50,444 nt of DNA, taken from NCBI RefSeq assembly GCF_000281045.1, contig NW_008246161.1, forward strand, positions 85,511-135,954. Reading direction: 5' to 3'. Under the pieces are notes generated by a model. That model was not told the DNA's origin. It made no database searches and was given only the letters and a program-made list of their open reading frames with translations. The DNA comes from Saprolegnia diclina VS20. Lineage: Eukaryota; Oomycota; Saprolegniomycetes; Saprolegniales; Saprolegniaceae. Positions 24,034 to 34,761 of this stretch are shown in pieces. A program made the position numbers and the translations under genes. Every line of letters starts with the position of its first letter. The first letter of the stretch is position 1.

Positions 24034-27000
24034 ATGATGCCATCGCAGCGCGCCAAAGAGGTTGCACAACGCCTCCAACGGTGATAACGAGCGTCCATAG
24101 CTGGCACTGCACGCAGCGGCGCAACGTGGTGATCTGAACGACGTCGCCTTGCTATTGCATGACGGTGTCAACATCAACGGCACACCCAACGGCGTACAAC
24201 CGCGCGTGGCGCGTCGATATGATCACAATTTTGTTGACATAGGGATCGACCGCGTTGCACAAGGCGACGTTCAACGATGAATTGGCCGTCGTTGGCTTCC
24301 TCCTCACCAACGGCGCCGACATTGAAGCGAAGGACGAGGTGCAATGGTTTGGCTCGTTCGTCAACATTGAAATCGTTGCATTAGGATGGCAACACCCCTC
24401 TGATCTTAGCCGTCTTCTTGAATCATGTGTCGGTCGTCCGCCTCCTCTTGGAGAAAGGCGCCAACGTCGACGTCGAGGACTACGTACGTCCAGGAACAAA
24501 ATCGCTTCCGAATGCGATGTGCTACTATTGTGACGACATTGTGCATGGATCTAGTTTGGCCAAACGCCGTTCTTATTCGCCGAGAAGAAGGGCCACCATC
24601 AAGTGACACTTCTTCTGGAAGAGTACCGGTCCATACGAGGCTACGAAGCCACGGTAGTCTCACGACCACGCGCTTGCAGTCACGCAGAATGCATCGTAGC
24701 TCGTGAAAGCGCTGCGCGACAAAAAGTACCCGGATGCAGCGACACTCCTCCATCAAGATATGATCGACGCCAACCTACGCGACACCGTACCTCGTTGCTT
24801 ACATAGCACGAGCTCCTCCCATGTCGATGGATATTAGGACAGGACACCCTTGCTGCATTTGATTGTCGAGACACAAAATCTGTGGCTGCTTCGAACGATG
24901 CTCCGCAAGCCAAAACTCGACGTGAACGCGAGAGACAAGGTCCATACGCCTCTTCCTGCTATGTGCGCTACATATGTGGGCGTAGGGTGGACGGTCTGCA
25001 CTCACACTTGCCATTGCGCTGTCCAACGTTGAGGTGGCACTCGAACTGTACCAAGCAGGCACACGTATCGATTTCGCGAGCACGGTGGGCGTTTAGGTCG
25101 GTGTGAGCGACGACAAATCCATCTATAGAGTCTGCTTTCGACGACGCCCATCTTTGGGACGGCGCTGCTCCGCGCCGCCTCGGCCAATGACGATACCATC
25201 GTCACTCAACTACTCGGTCTTGGCGTCCACCCTACGTTTGCCAACGAGGTACCGTATTTTCTATTTGCAAAAATCTTGATGGCGACGTAGACTGGCGAGA
25301 CGGCACTGCATCTAGCGGCAGCCAAGGGCCACACGACCACCGTGACAAAGCTGCTGCAGCCTCATAATTTCGGCGACTACCTCGACGCGACCAATCATGT
25401 ACGTTTCCCACCTGACGCGGCGTCGGCCGACAGCGTTGCTATGGTGTAGGCGGGTGCAACGCCGCTCTTTGTCGCTATCGCCGGCGGCCATGCACACGTC
25501 GTCGGCCAGCTCGTGGCGGCCAATGCGCAAATACATTGCGTGACGAAGGTATGCCAAACCTCGTTGTCGCATCATCATTCGTTGTAGGATGGCTCAACGC
25601 TGCTGCACGCAGCGGTCCAAAGTTGTAACACGAGTCTACTCGACCTCGCTCTTTCCTTCTCGAGCGATATCAACGCGCGTGATTCGGTAACTTGGCATCT
25701 TATTTACTCTATATACGATGCATTGGCTCGTAGATGGGCCAAACGCCGCTGCACCTCGCGGTCCTCTTGGACCATAAAGACGCCGTGAGTTGCCTCGTGC
25801 GCGCCGAAGCCAACGTCTTTGCGATGACAGAGGTATCGCAACGCGTGCCATTGTGTCGAGAGACATCGTATGTCACAGACGGGCATGACGCCGTCAATGA
25901 CGACCAGTAACCCAGGCGTCCGTGCCATTTTGAAACATGCAGAGACAGCGTTCGACGAGCAGGTGCGTGGCGCCGACCAAGAGGGTGAATGCGAGAGCTG
26001 TGTAGATGGCGCGGCACTTGGAGGCCGCTGAACGCCAAAGCGCACCCGCTCGCCGTCACTCGGACGTCAGTGCTTATCGTCACTCGGACGTCAGCGCTCG
26101 CCGTCACTCGGACGTCAGTGCCCCTACACATCTAACGACTCGGTCGTTGCCGGTACATTTTCGCCCGAGCAACAGCCATGGTTGGACGCCTTTTTTGCTA
26201 TTTCGATAGAGTCCCGTCAATCGCCGCAAGGAGCCAGAGTCCAACTTGGTACACTCTGACGAGGTGCATCGTAAACGGACTTGGGGTGTAGAAGCTCGTC
26301 GAGGCTGTTCAGAAGCAAACGTATGAAAGAGTGCTCATGCTCTTGGCGGACGGGGGCGACCCGAACGCCACAAACGAGGTAGGACATGCCTGCCGTGGTG
26401 CAAAGAGCGATCGATGGTACTAGGCCGGTGACTCGCTTTTGCATCTCGCTGTCATCGGCGGCGACCATAAGATCTTGTCGGTCCTCTCCCAGAAACGAGA
26501 CGTCCGATTCGACGTTCGCAACGCTGTACAACTTGATGTGTGAGAGGTGCTACCGACGACGACAATGTTGCTGTAGGCCGGCTGGACGCCACTCGTACTC
26601 GCAATTCAATTGGGCCGCCGACGCCTGGCGAGCCTTCTCCACGCTGCGGTGCGCACCTTGACACCCGTGGTTTGCACGGTGGCGCGCTCATCTCGCAAGG
26701 ATCTCGACATGGCGACCCCGCTTCCCGCGCACGGCGTCGTCATGGATGTCACGACCCTGCTCGGAGGGGGTGCCCATGGCAATGTGTACAAAGGCACGTA
26801 CAAGGGTCGCACGGTGGCTGTCAAGTCTCCCAAAAACCCCACCGACGTTCCGGGCCTTGAAAGAGAGATCGAGACCATGCAACTGTATGTGCCCAAGTAG
26901 CTTTCCACCCGCGTTGACGCGCTGTCGATGTAGGTGCCCGTCGCCGTACGTGCTTGGCCTTCTCGCGTACACCAAGTCGCCAAATCCCAAGCTGATCCTC

Positions 27001-28315
27001 GAGTACATGGACGCAGGCGATTTGCGCAGCTACCTCGTTCACAAGCGACTCGGCCATTCGACTGCGATAGACGTCACGTCGTTGCAGGTTGCATGGGTCG
27101 TTGCGAATGCGCTCGCCGATCTGCACCACAACGGCCTCCTCCACCGCGACATCAAGAGCCCGAACGTCCTCCTCTGCTCTCAGAATTACATCAAGCTCGC
27201 CGACCTTGGGATTGCCCGCGAGTACGAGTCAAATATGACGACGGGCATTGGGACGCTGCGCTGGATGGCCCCCGAGCTCTTGGATAGACACAAACAGTAC
27301 GACTCGGCGGCCGACATGTATGCCTTTGGAGCCCTCTTGACCGAGCTCGACACGCTCAAGCTCCCATTTGCATCCGAGGACCTGTCGCTCGAAATCATGC
27401 GCAAACTCAGCGAAGGCTCACTTCGCCCGCACTTCACGCCCACCTGTGCGCCGTGGCTCAAGGACCTCGCGACTGCATGTCTGTCGTTCGACCCCAAAGC
27501 GCGCCCCACAGCGCAAGAGGTTGTTCATCGTCTGCAACGGCAAATGGACCAGCCACGCGACCGGGCGTACAAAGCCGACTCGATGGCCAACTGTATGGTG
27601 GCACCTGTGGCCCGTACGCGCGTTCGTGCCTCGACCCTCCAAAGTGCCCGGGTACGTCGACGGGGTTGATGTTCTGAACTAAAGAGTCGATCGGCGCAAC
27701 GTAGGCGCCACCACTAGGTCATCTGCAATCGGAAATCGTGGGCGTTGATATGTCGTCGCTGCAATTGGCCCAAGCCCCCATGTCCACACAGCCCCGCCGC
27801 ACGTCCGCGGCGCAGAGCGTGGGCGCGCTCCCACCGCCAATGCTACCATTACCCGTGGCGTTTCATGAGCAACCAGGGCTGCCTCCAACGCCGTCAAATG
27901 GGGCATCGGTGTTTGGCAACACCAAGGTATGCACGGAGATTGGAAAACGTGTACTCATATGCAGTGCTAGTCGTACTCGGGCTGGAGCACCGAAATGCTC
28001 GTGGAAACGACGCTGGTCTGTCAGGAGTGCAACACGACCAATAGCCTCCGAGACGTTGTCTGTTGCACACATTGCAATGCCCCGCTGCCACCTGCGTCGC
28101 GCAAGCTTCAAGTGCTCTTGCGGCGCTTAAGCATTGCGGCCCAGCGAGGTCTCATCATTGACGTCAAAATCACTTGCGAGTCATGCTCCATCGGCCACCC
28201 GATGACACGGGCCAAGTGCGACAGGTGCGACGAAGTGTTCCCCGCCGACGCCACCAAGGTCGCCATCCTTCTCAAGCGCATCGAGCTCGCCAACAAAAGA
28301 CAAGTGCAGCCGTAA
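24034..28315 (+). CDS. gene D: ankyrin-repeat TKL protein kinase with double ribbon tail
   Basis: Twenty-two exons, 1,092 residues, open throughout: 24034-24060, 24101-24193, 24243-24338, 24385-24483, 24555-24653, 24700-24786, 24838-24939, 24986-25084, 25129-25248, 25291-25398, 25450-25548, 25588-25686, 25734-25832, 25879-25962, 26006-26152, 26210-26248, 26292-26378, 26424-26525, 26577-26884, 26934-27651, 27705-27926, 27971-28315. The order of ankyrin blocks, linker and kinase equals gene A, its closest relative in the kinase (shared IKLADLGIAREYESNMTTG). Exon 26577-26884 fuses two exons that an intron separates in A. The kinase has GGGAHGNV, VAVK, HRDIKSPN, DLG for DFG, and APE. A Pro-rich linker (27705-27926) leads to a tail with eight cysteines in four CxxC pairs. 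An in-frame start at 23989 is possible but lies only 16 nt past the CCAAT palindrome. Confidence 0.82.
26051..26122 (+). repeat. 24-bp coding minisatellite in gene D
   Basis: Three copies of a 24-bp unit encode RRHSDVSA, YRHSDVSA and RRHSDVSA in the linker between ankyrin blocks. The unit is a multiple of three and serine-rich, so it could be phosphorylated; that is an inference. Confidence 0.85.
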
Positions 28316-28554
28316 GTGTATACAAACAACATCATTACATTATACCCTTGTTCACGCATTGCTCAACCCACACAACGTTCAAAACGTATCTAGAGTGGTA
28401 TCGCTCTTATCATATATGTCTTGGTTTTCTATTGTCAAGATGCAGATGGCACGTAGTCGACCACTCTTTGTCCTGTCGGTGGATTCCTGCTTCACATACA
28501 GGAGGTGCGGGGTTCGAGCAACTTGTGGGATCGGCACCAAAATGCTTTTCATGT

Positions 28555-29040
28555 CAACACGGAGCAGCTTTCGAGATCGATCGACTTTATCGCAAACTCG
28601 AGAAGGTGGGCAACATGTTCGTCGTCAAAAAGAACTTGCGTATCGCGCCGACCAAGGAGGCAGATCCGGCGGGTGAACATTGATGACCGAGATCACCCAA
28701 GAAAATCAATCGACGGTCGTCAAGGACGGCTCGATGTACATGCAAGGCGGCGTGATGTTCAAGAACTGAACGAAGCGCAATGTCGTGCTTGCAGGCACTG
28801 CGCTCGGGATCTTCTCGGATGCCGACGACAAGACGTTGCTGCGTATGATGAAGTTGAAAACTGGCCGCTGCACGGTCGCTGCCGTCGACGTCGGCCAAGC
28901 GCATGGGCGAGTACTCTTTCGAAGTGAAGGACGACGACCGCAAAAAAACCATGTCGTGTACGTCTGAAGAAGGGAAAATGGAGTGGCTTGATGCGCTCAA
29001 GGGCGCGATCGACGCGTCCAATGCATTTCGTCACATGTAA
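28555..29040 (+). pseudogene. decayed PH-domain fragment
   Basis: The sequence around 28728-29038 reads GSMYMQGGVMFKN, stop, TKRNVVLAGTALGIFSD, and in a second frame YSFEVKDDDRKKTMSC then EEGKMEWLDALKGAI before a stop at 29040. This is the strand order and terminal helix (W-x-D/E-A-L) of a pleckstrin-homology domain. The in-frame TGA sits where PH domains usually have the tryptophan after K-x; a frameshift follows near 28890. Upstream to about 28555 there may be more of the same gene, not recognised. It is not part of gene D, which stops at 28315. Confidence 0.6.
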
Positions 29041-29320
29041 GAGGCGTCTTCTAGCAGTCTAGTTACTGTCACCCAGTTAAGCACGACGCCGCTGCAGTTT
29101 GCTGAACGCAATGGCCTTCCCAACCTCACCAACTTTACACTTTTTGCAAAAGATAAGAACATATTTTGGAAGCCTTGGTCCGCTCGAAAATATCATGCCC
29201 GATCCGGAGTGCATGTATCAAGTCAACTTGCGTTTGTTTAGTACGGACAGTCGACACGAAATAAAACAGCTAAACACACGCAGATGTGCAGCATTGACCA
29301 ATCGCAAGCACCATTATTGT

Positions 29321-29343
29321 GGATTGGTGGAATTTTAGCCAAT
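29321..29343 (+). promoter_or_regulatory. GGATTGG-N11-CCAAT element upstream of gene E
   Basis: GGATTGG 29321-29327 and CCAAT 29339-29343 keep the 11-nt spacing of genes B and C. A second ATTGG/CCAAT pair (29408-29412 and 29424-29428, also 11 nt apart) lies 29 nt before the start codon of gene E, so the element is duplicated here. Confidence 0.6.
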
Positions 29344-29457
29344 CCACTTAAGGCAATCAAGAGACACCCACGTCACCGTCGTCGGGTTGTGGTCGTGGGC
29401 GCCGATGATTGGTCGATGCATGGCCAATCCAACAACAGAGATTGACCCATTGTGAAA

Positions 29458-32400
29458 ATGTGGCTGTGGAGACAGCGGCCGGAAGAGGTACCGTCGTCGT
29501 TGCTGCGTCCAACGACGTCGTTGCTCATGAGCGGTGCCATGTAACCATAGACGGCGCTGTGTTGTGCTGCCAAGGATGGCAACGTGGCCACCGTCCAAGC
29601 GCTCTTAGACGACGGCGTCAACATTGAGTGCACGTTCGAGGTTCGTCATTGCTGCGATTGATTAGTTGAAATGACATTTCTATGTAGGATAGCCAAACGC
29701 CATTGCATTATGCAGCTGCGAACGGTCATGTGGCGATCGTCCGCTTTTTGCTTGAAAAAGGCGCCAAAATCGAAGCGCGGGAATCGTGGAATGGTGCTAC
29801 ACCGTTGCGCGCAGCTGCGAACCGTTGGCAGTCGGACGTCGTCCGTCTCCTGCTCGAGTACGGCGCTGACTTTGATACAATGGCCAAGGTAATTTGGGTC
29901 GCCGCTTCTTAACGTCCACGGAACTTGAGGTGTTTGAAATAGGATGGGTCGACACCGTTGCACCAGTCTGCTCTGTTTGGGTATATGGCGATCGTCCGCC
30001 TCTTGCTTGAAAAAGGCGCCAAGGTCGACGCGCAGACCAAGGTACTCGGACGCTTTATCGTCGGGGGATGTCGCATGTTCAGGACGGAGTATATGGAATA
30101 GAAAGGGGAGACACCACTGTACAACGCAGCCCGGAACCATCAGCCGGAGATCGTGCGACTCCTCCTGGACAACGGAGCGACTCTTGACGTGCAAGACAAG
30201 GTACACGCATCCAGCCCTAGCGCCCTTTACGATCGCTTCTCGACATCGTAGAAGGGGCGTACACCGCGCATGCGAGCTGAGAAAACGGGGTCGTTGGACG
30301 CAGCCGAGCTCTTGCGCGACTACCCCCGTAAACACGACTACGAAGCAGCGGTAGACGTCGACTATGACGCGCTACCGGACGATTTCGTTGTCGTAGCTCT
30401 GGAAGGCGCTCCGCACAAAGAACATCGCAGCCGCATTGACCCTCGTCAAAAAACGCGTTATCGACCCCAACCTCTGCGACACGGTGCACCTCGCTCTGTG
30501 GAAGCTCCTATGGACCTTGCGTATGGGCGCTTGTAGGATGGGACGCCCTTGCTGCACCGTGTATTGGAAATGCCGTCGCTGCGCCACGTTATAGTTGAAA
30601 ACCGAGAGCTCCGTGTGGATGATACGGACAAGGTACGTCCATTGACACGCGTTTGGTGTCTCTCACAATTCGTTTTGATAAGACGGGGGACACGGCCCTG
30701 GCACGTGCTGTCGTGACGGACAACGTCGATGTGATCCTCGCGCTGCTCTATACAGGCGCCCGCGTCGACCTTCTCAGCGAGGTACACAAGGTGTCACAAG
30801 CCGATTTTGACCCGGCGCAGGGCCTACGACAGGCGCTTCTTCAAACGCATGTGCTTGGCACTGCTGATCTGCTATGTGCTGTTGCCACAAAGGATGTCGT
30901 CAGCGTCCACCGAGCAACCGCGCTGCACATCGCAGCCGCTTGCAACCACACCCAGATCGTTGGTTTGCTCCTCAAGACGGACGCGTCGCTCCGCTACTGC
31001 CAAGACCACGTACGTTTTCTTGCTGGCAAATCCACTCTCCCTAAGTTTTGATATAGCATGGGAATCGGCCCCTGCACGTCGCGGCTGCCCGGGGGAATGT
31101 TGACACCATCGCCACGCTCCTGGACTTTGACGAGGCGTGCGTCGACATGGCCAACCGTGTACGCGGCGTGTGCCCACGTTCGTGGTAACCACGGTTTTTG
31201 ATTGACGTAGGCTGGCGAGTCGCCGCTCTATTTGGCTGCTCGGGGTAGCCATCAAGGCCATGGACATTGCGTCACGCGCCTGCTCTCCGCCAACGCCAGC
31301 TGTCGATCCATAACCAAGGTCTGTAGTCCAGGGCCTCTACCAACGGCATCGCACGCTCCTTGTAGGACGGGTCGACGGTGCTGCACGCTGCAGCACAGGG
31401 TGGTTACTGGGCGATGCAACGACTCGTCGTACTCTGCAGCGATGCGCTGGAGGCACACAATGCGGTGAAACTCCACTCGACACGGTGGCGGTATTGGTAC
31501 CTGCTCGTATAGATGGGAGAGACGCCGTTGTACGTGGCGGCCAAAGCCAACAACTTTTATGCGGTGCGGAATTTTGTGGGCGCAGGCGCCGACTTGGGTA
31601 CCGCCCCCAAGGTGCGTGCCGACTATTTTTCGGTCGATAAACTTTGAACGACTCTGGAGTAGGACCCCGAGACGTTGGTAGCGTAGCGATCTGCGATGCG
31701 CGTTGCCTCCCACCGATGGCATAGATGGCGATTTTGCAAAGCGCAATCAACGCGCAGGACACGAAGCTGTTGCAAGCACTGGTGCCAGTGGTAGCCGAAG
31801 CGGGCCATGTCGCTTGCCTCCGCGACGTTCTTCAAGCCCATAGTCTACCATCCATGGGTCTACCAAAGGCTCTTGGCACCGAGGTACGTCGTGCTTCTCT
31901 GCCCAACAGCATGCTTGATATCGGTTGCAGATGCGTCAAAAGGCACTGGCGACCGCGGTGGCCAAGGACAAGCCACAGATTGTGATGGACCTTCTCCACT
32001 CGCATGGGTCCGAACTGGCCATTGTCGCCGAGGTGCGTGCACCATGGCGGCTGATGATGCTAACAGTCTTTTTGGCTGTAGACTGCGTCGCCATTGCACT
32101 ATGCAGCCGCCGCAGGATCGCAACTGGTGCTCGGTATGCTGCTCGCGACTCCTGGCCTCCAGATCAACGCCGTCAACAAGGTACTCCATCACGACGTCCG
32201 CCCTTGTAGCTCAATGCAATGTCGCAGGAGGGATATACGGCGCTGGCCATTGCCGTCAACGAAGGCCGACTCGACGCAGCGACTGCGCTAGTCACTGTCG
32301 GCGCAGACGCGTCCATTCATTTGCCCGTCCGTGCATGATCCGATGGCAAATCACATTTGACAAACGGTGTAGGATGGCTCGTCGGTGCTCCACGCCGCCG

Positions 32401-33789
32401 TCGCACTGGAGGCCCACAGCTCCGACATGCTGCAGATGTTGTTGTCGTCCTCGACGCTTGAGATCGACCAGACCGACGCGGTGCGTTCTGCTTCTATCAA
32501 CTTTACGCAGATAGCATTTGCACGCTAGATCGGCCGTACGGCGCTAGCGTGCGCCGTCCTCGCGGAGCGTGACCACCTTGTGCAACTGCTTGTCGAAGCG
32601 GGCGCCGACGCGACACTGCCGTTGCGAGTACCCCACCATAGTCGTGTCGGCAGAGTAACCTTATCCTATCTCGTACTAGAACGGACAAGATTTGACCATA
32701 TTGGCAACCGCCGCCCAACGTCGACACCAAAGCATCGCGTCGTACCTCAACGACCAAGTGCATACGGCCGCGCTCGACGTAGCTTGTCGCGCGGTGGCAG
32801 CTTCTCACACGTAGCATTTAGATATCGGCCGCCGACATCACGTCGTTCGAGTCGTTGGGCAAGGGCGGCGGTGGTGCTGTCGTCCGTGCGTCGTACAATG
32901 ACCGTGCAGTTGCAATCAAGAAGCCCTTGTACGGGTCGGTGCGGGAAGCCATTCCGATGCGAGAAGAGATCGACAACACCACACTGTACGCTTTGATGCC
33001 GAGTCCTACGCTAAACCAGTGAGTAGGTGTCGGTCGCCGCACGTCGTGCCGCTGTTGGCGACGGTCGATTATGCTTCGAACCACCCACAGATGGTGCTCG
33101 AGCTCATGGACCAAGGGGACCTCTTCCAGTACCTGTGCACGAAGCGCAAGGGTGAGCCGGTGATCACGGAGATCACGACAATGCAAGTGGCGTGGGCGAT
33201 CGCGAATGCCCTTCAAGTGATCCACGGTCTCGGCAAGGTGCACCGCGACGTCAAGAGCTTGAACGTCTTTCTCTCATCGACCCATGGAGTCAAGCTCGGC
33301 GACTTTGGCACGACACGGACCCTCGAGACGCTCATGACGGGCAACGTCGGGTCGCAACTCTGGATGGCCCCCGAGGTCTTTCGCGCATACGACTACAACC
33401 CAAGCCAGGACGATGACCGAACGCTGTACACGTCGGCCGCCGACGTTTACTCGTTTGGTATCATCTTGTCCGAAGTTGAGACGGGCCACGAGCCGTATGC
33501 GAACCATGGCGGCAACGTCATTGCTGACGTGCGCGCCGGGACACTGCGTCCGGATCTGGGCCAAAATTGCCCGCCTTGGCTCCGCAAGCTCGCGACCGCG
33601 TGCTGGGCGCAGGAGGCATCGATGCGCCCGACAGCCAAGCAGATCGTCCAATACCTCGCCAAGCGGCTTTACGATCATGAGCGTGACGAAGCGTACGATG
33701 ACGACGATGACCTTGCGCCCAAGTGTGTGGACCACGCTAAGACGACGATGGCCACGAAGGACCTCTTCTCCATTGCCGAGGAGCCGTAG
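29458..33789 (+). CDS. gene E: ankyrin-repeat TKL protein kinase without ribbon tail
   Basis: Twenty-four exons, 1,060 residues, open throughout: 29458-29487, 29551-29640, 29688-29888, 29943-30041, 30102-30200, 30252-30350, 30397-30483, 30537-30632, 30683-30781, 30821-31009, 31057-31158, 31211-31318, 31366-31464, 31513-31611, 31663-31677, 31725-31883, 31931-32032, 32082-32180, 32228-32326, 32373-32480, 32529-32627, 32680-32757, 32822-32985, 33027-33789. Exons 29688-29888 and 30821-31009 each carry two repeat units with the intron between them gone. The 15-nt exon at 31663 is the least certain. The kinase keeps GKGGGGAV, VAIK, HRDVKSLN, DFG and APEV, so it looks catalytically complete. After the kinase there is only an acidic run (DDDDD) and a short end; the CxxC tail of A, B and D is absent. 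Confidence 0.8.
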
Positions 33790-34216
33790 CCATGGACGAT
33801 TGTCTTTGCCGGATGAAATAATCATTTGCATTTTGCCCATAATGTCTTGTCTTCGAGTATAGATAGGGTCAAGCTTTTCATACTTACTTCCGTTGCATCG
33901 GTGCGTACGCGTTGGTTTCTGCGATGGCGCAAAGACCTTCAGAGCAGCTACCAGAGCTGCACGAGCCCTATCCATGGTTGGCGATCGTGACGAGCTAAAT
34001 CTTCATCGACAACAGAGCACCGTCGAACGACCGCAAAGCCAAGGTAGCTCGACGCGCACACGATTTGGAAATTGGTATGTTTCGACGCCGCTACAGAAGA
34101 AATGGTCTCTACCTCGGTCCGCCCCAGCCCACTTGAGACGAGGTGCGATGGCAAAAATGGTTGCCGTCGTGCACCGTTTCACTTTGCATTTGTCCAATCT
34201 GAATATCCGTGCACAT
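33790..34216. other. 3' flank of gene E
   Basis: No gene seen. It ends in CCGTGCA, which looks like the worn left arm of the 16-bp palindrome, next to the LINE insertion. Confidence 0.4.
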
Positions 34217-34232
34217 TTGCACGGGATTGTTG
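34217..34232 (+). repeat. target-site duplication, left copy
   Basis: TTGCACGGGATTGTTG, identical and in the same direction as 34621-34636. The two copies bracket the LINE fragment. The sequence equals one arm of the palindrome at 23381-23414. Confidence 0.7.
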
Positions 34233-34620
34233 TTGTTGAAGTGGGTCGTCTATTAAAATAGATACGTAAATCTACGCTAAATAAAATTGTCGGACTTTCT
34301 TCGTTGTGTAGGCGCTGGTGATGATCTTGATCTAGGCCGGCGGAGGCAGGAGCGCGATCCGCGGGACAAGGTGCTGGCACGGCCACTCGTGTTGAGCGAG
34401 GAGCCGGAGAAGGCGACGTAGAGCCATCTCCTGGGTTTTGAACGAGGCTGTGGTGCAAGTGCATTTGAGCGACACGCGCCGCTTTGACGGCAATCGTCCA
34501 TGGGCTTGGCAGTGGGAGGTCGGCGCGAAAGACGCGATCGTTGCGGACGCGCCAGACGTTGAACCAGACGCAGGCGCGGAGCACTGGCCAGAGGCAGCGG
34601 AACGCGGCTCGGTACATGCT
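34233..34620 (-). mobile_element. 5'-truncated LINE (non-LTR retrotransposon) fragment
   Basis: On the minus strand the first part encodes LWPVLRACVWFNVWRVRND, a W-rich stretch like the end of LINE reverse-transcriptase proteins (zinc-binding RT C-terminus). About 320 nt of such sequence is followed by an AT-rich 3' part and a (CAA)n-like tail. Flanking direct repeats of 16 bp at 34217 and 34621 fit target-primed insertion, and the short length fits 5' truncation. The family match is from the protein pattern alone. Confidence 0.5.
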
Positions 34621-34636
34621 TTGCACGGGATTGTTG
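34621..34636 (+). repeat. target-site duplication, right copy
   Basis: Exact second copy of TTGCACGGGATTGTTG, abutting the truncated 5' side of the LINE fragment. Confidence 0.7.
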
Positions 34637-34688
34637 AGGTGATATATTCTTGATGAAATCATTCAAGTATCAAGTAGGCAGCGATTGT

Positions 34689-34741
34689 GATTGGTCGGTG
34701 GATTCGTCCGTCGTTGGCGATTTTTTTCATTTTCCAATTGG
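34689..34741 (+). promoter_or_regulatory. CCAAT region of gene F
   Basis: ATTGG at 34690-34694 and a CCAATTGG palindrome at 34734-34741. The start codon of gene F follows 20 nt later, a spacing close to that of gene B. The GGATTGG-N11 arrangement is not kept. Confidence 0.45.
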
Positions 34742-34761
34742 CCGGCTCGCGGCACTGCAGA

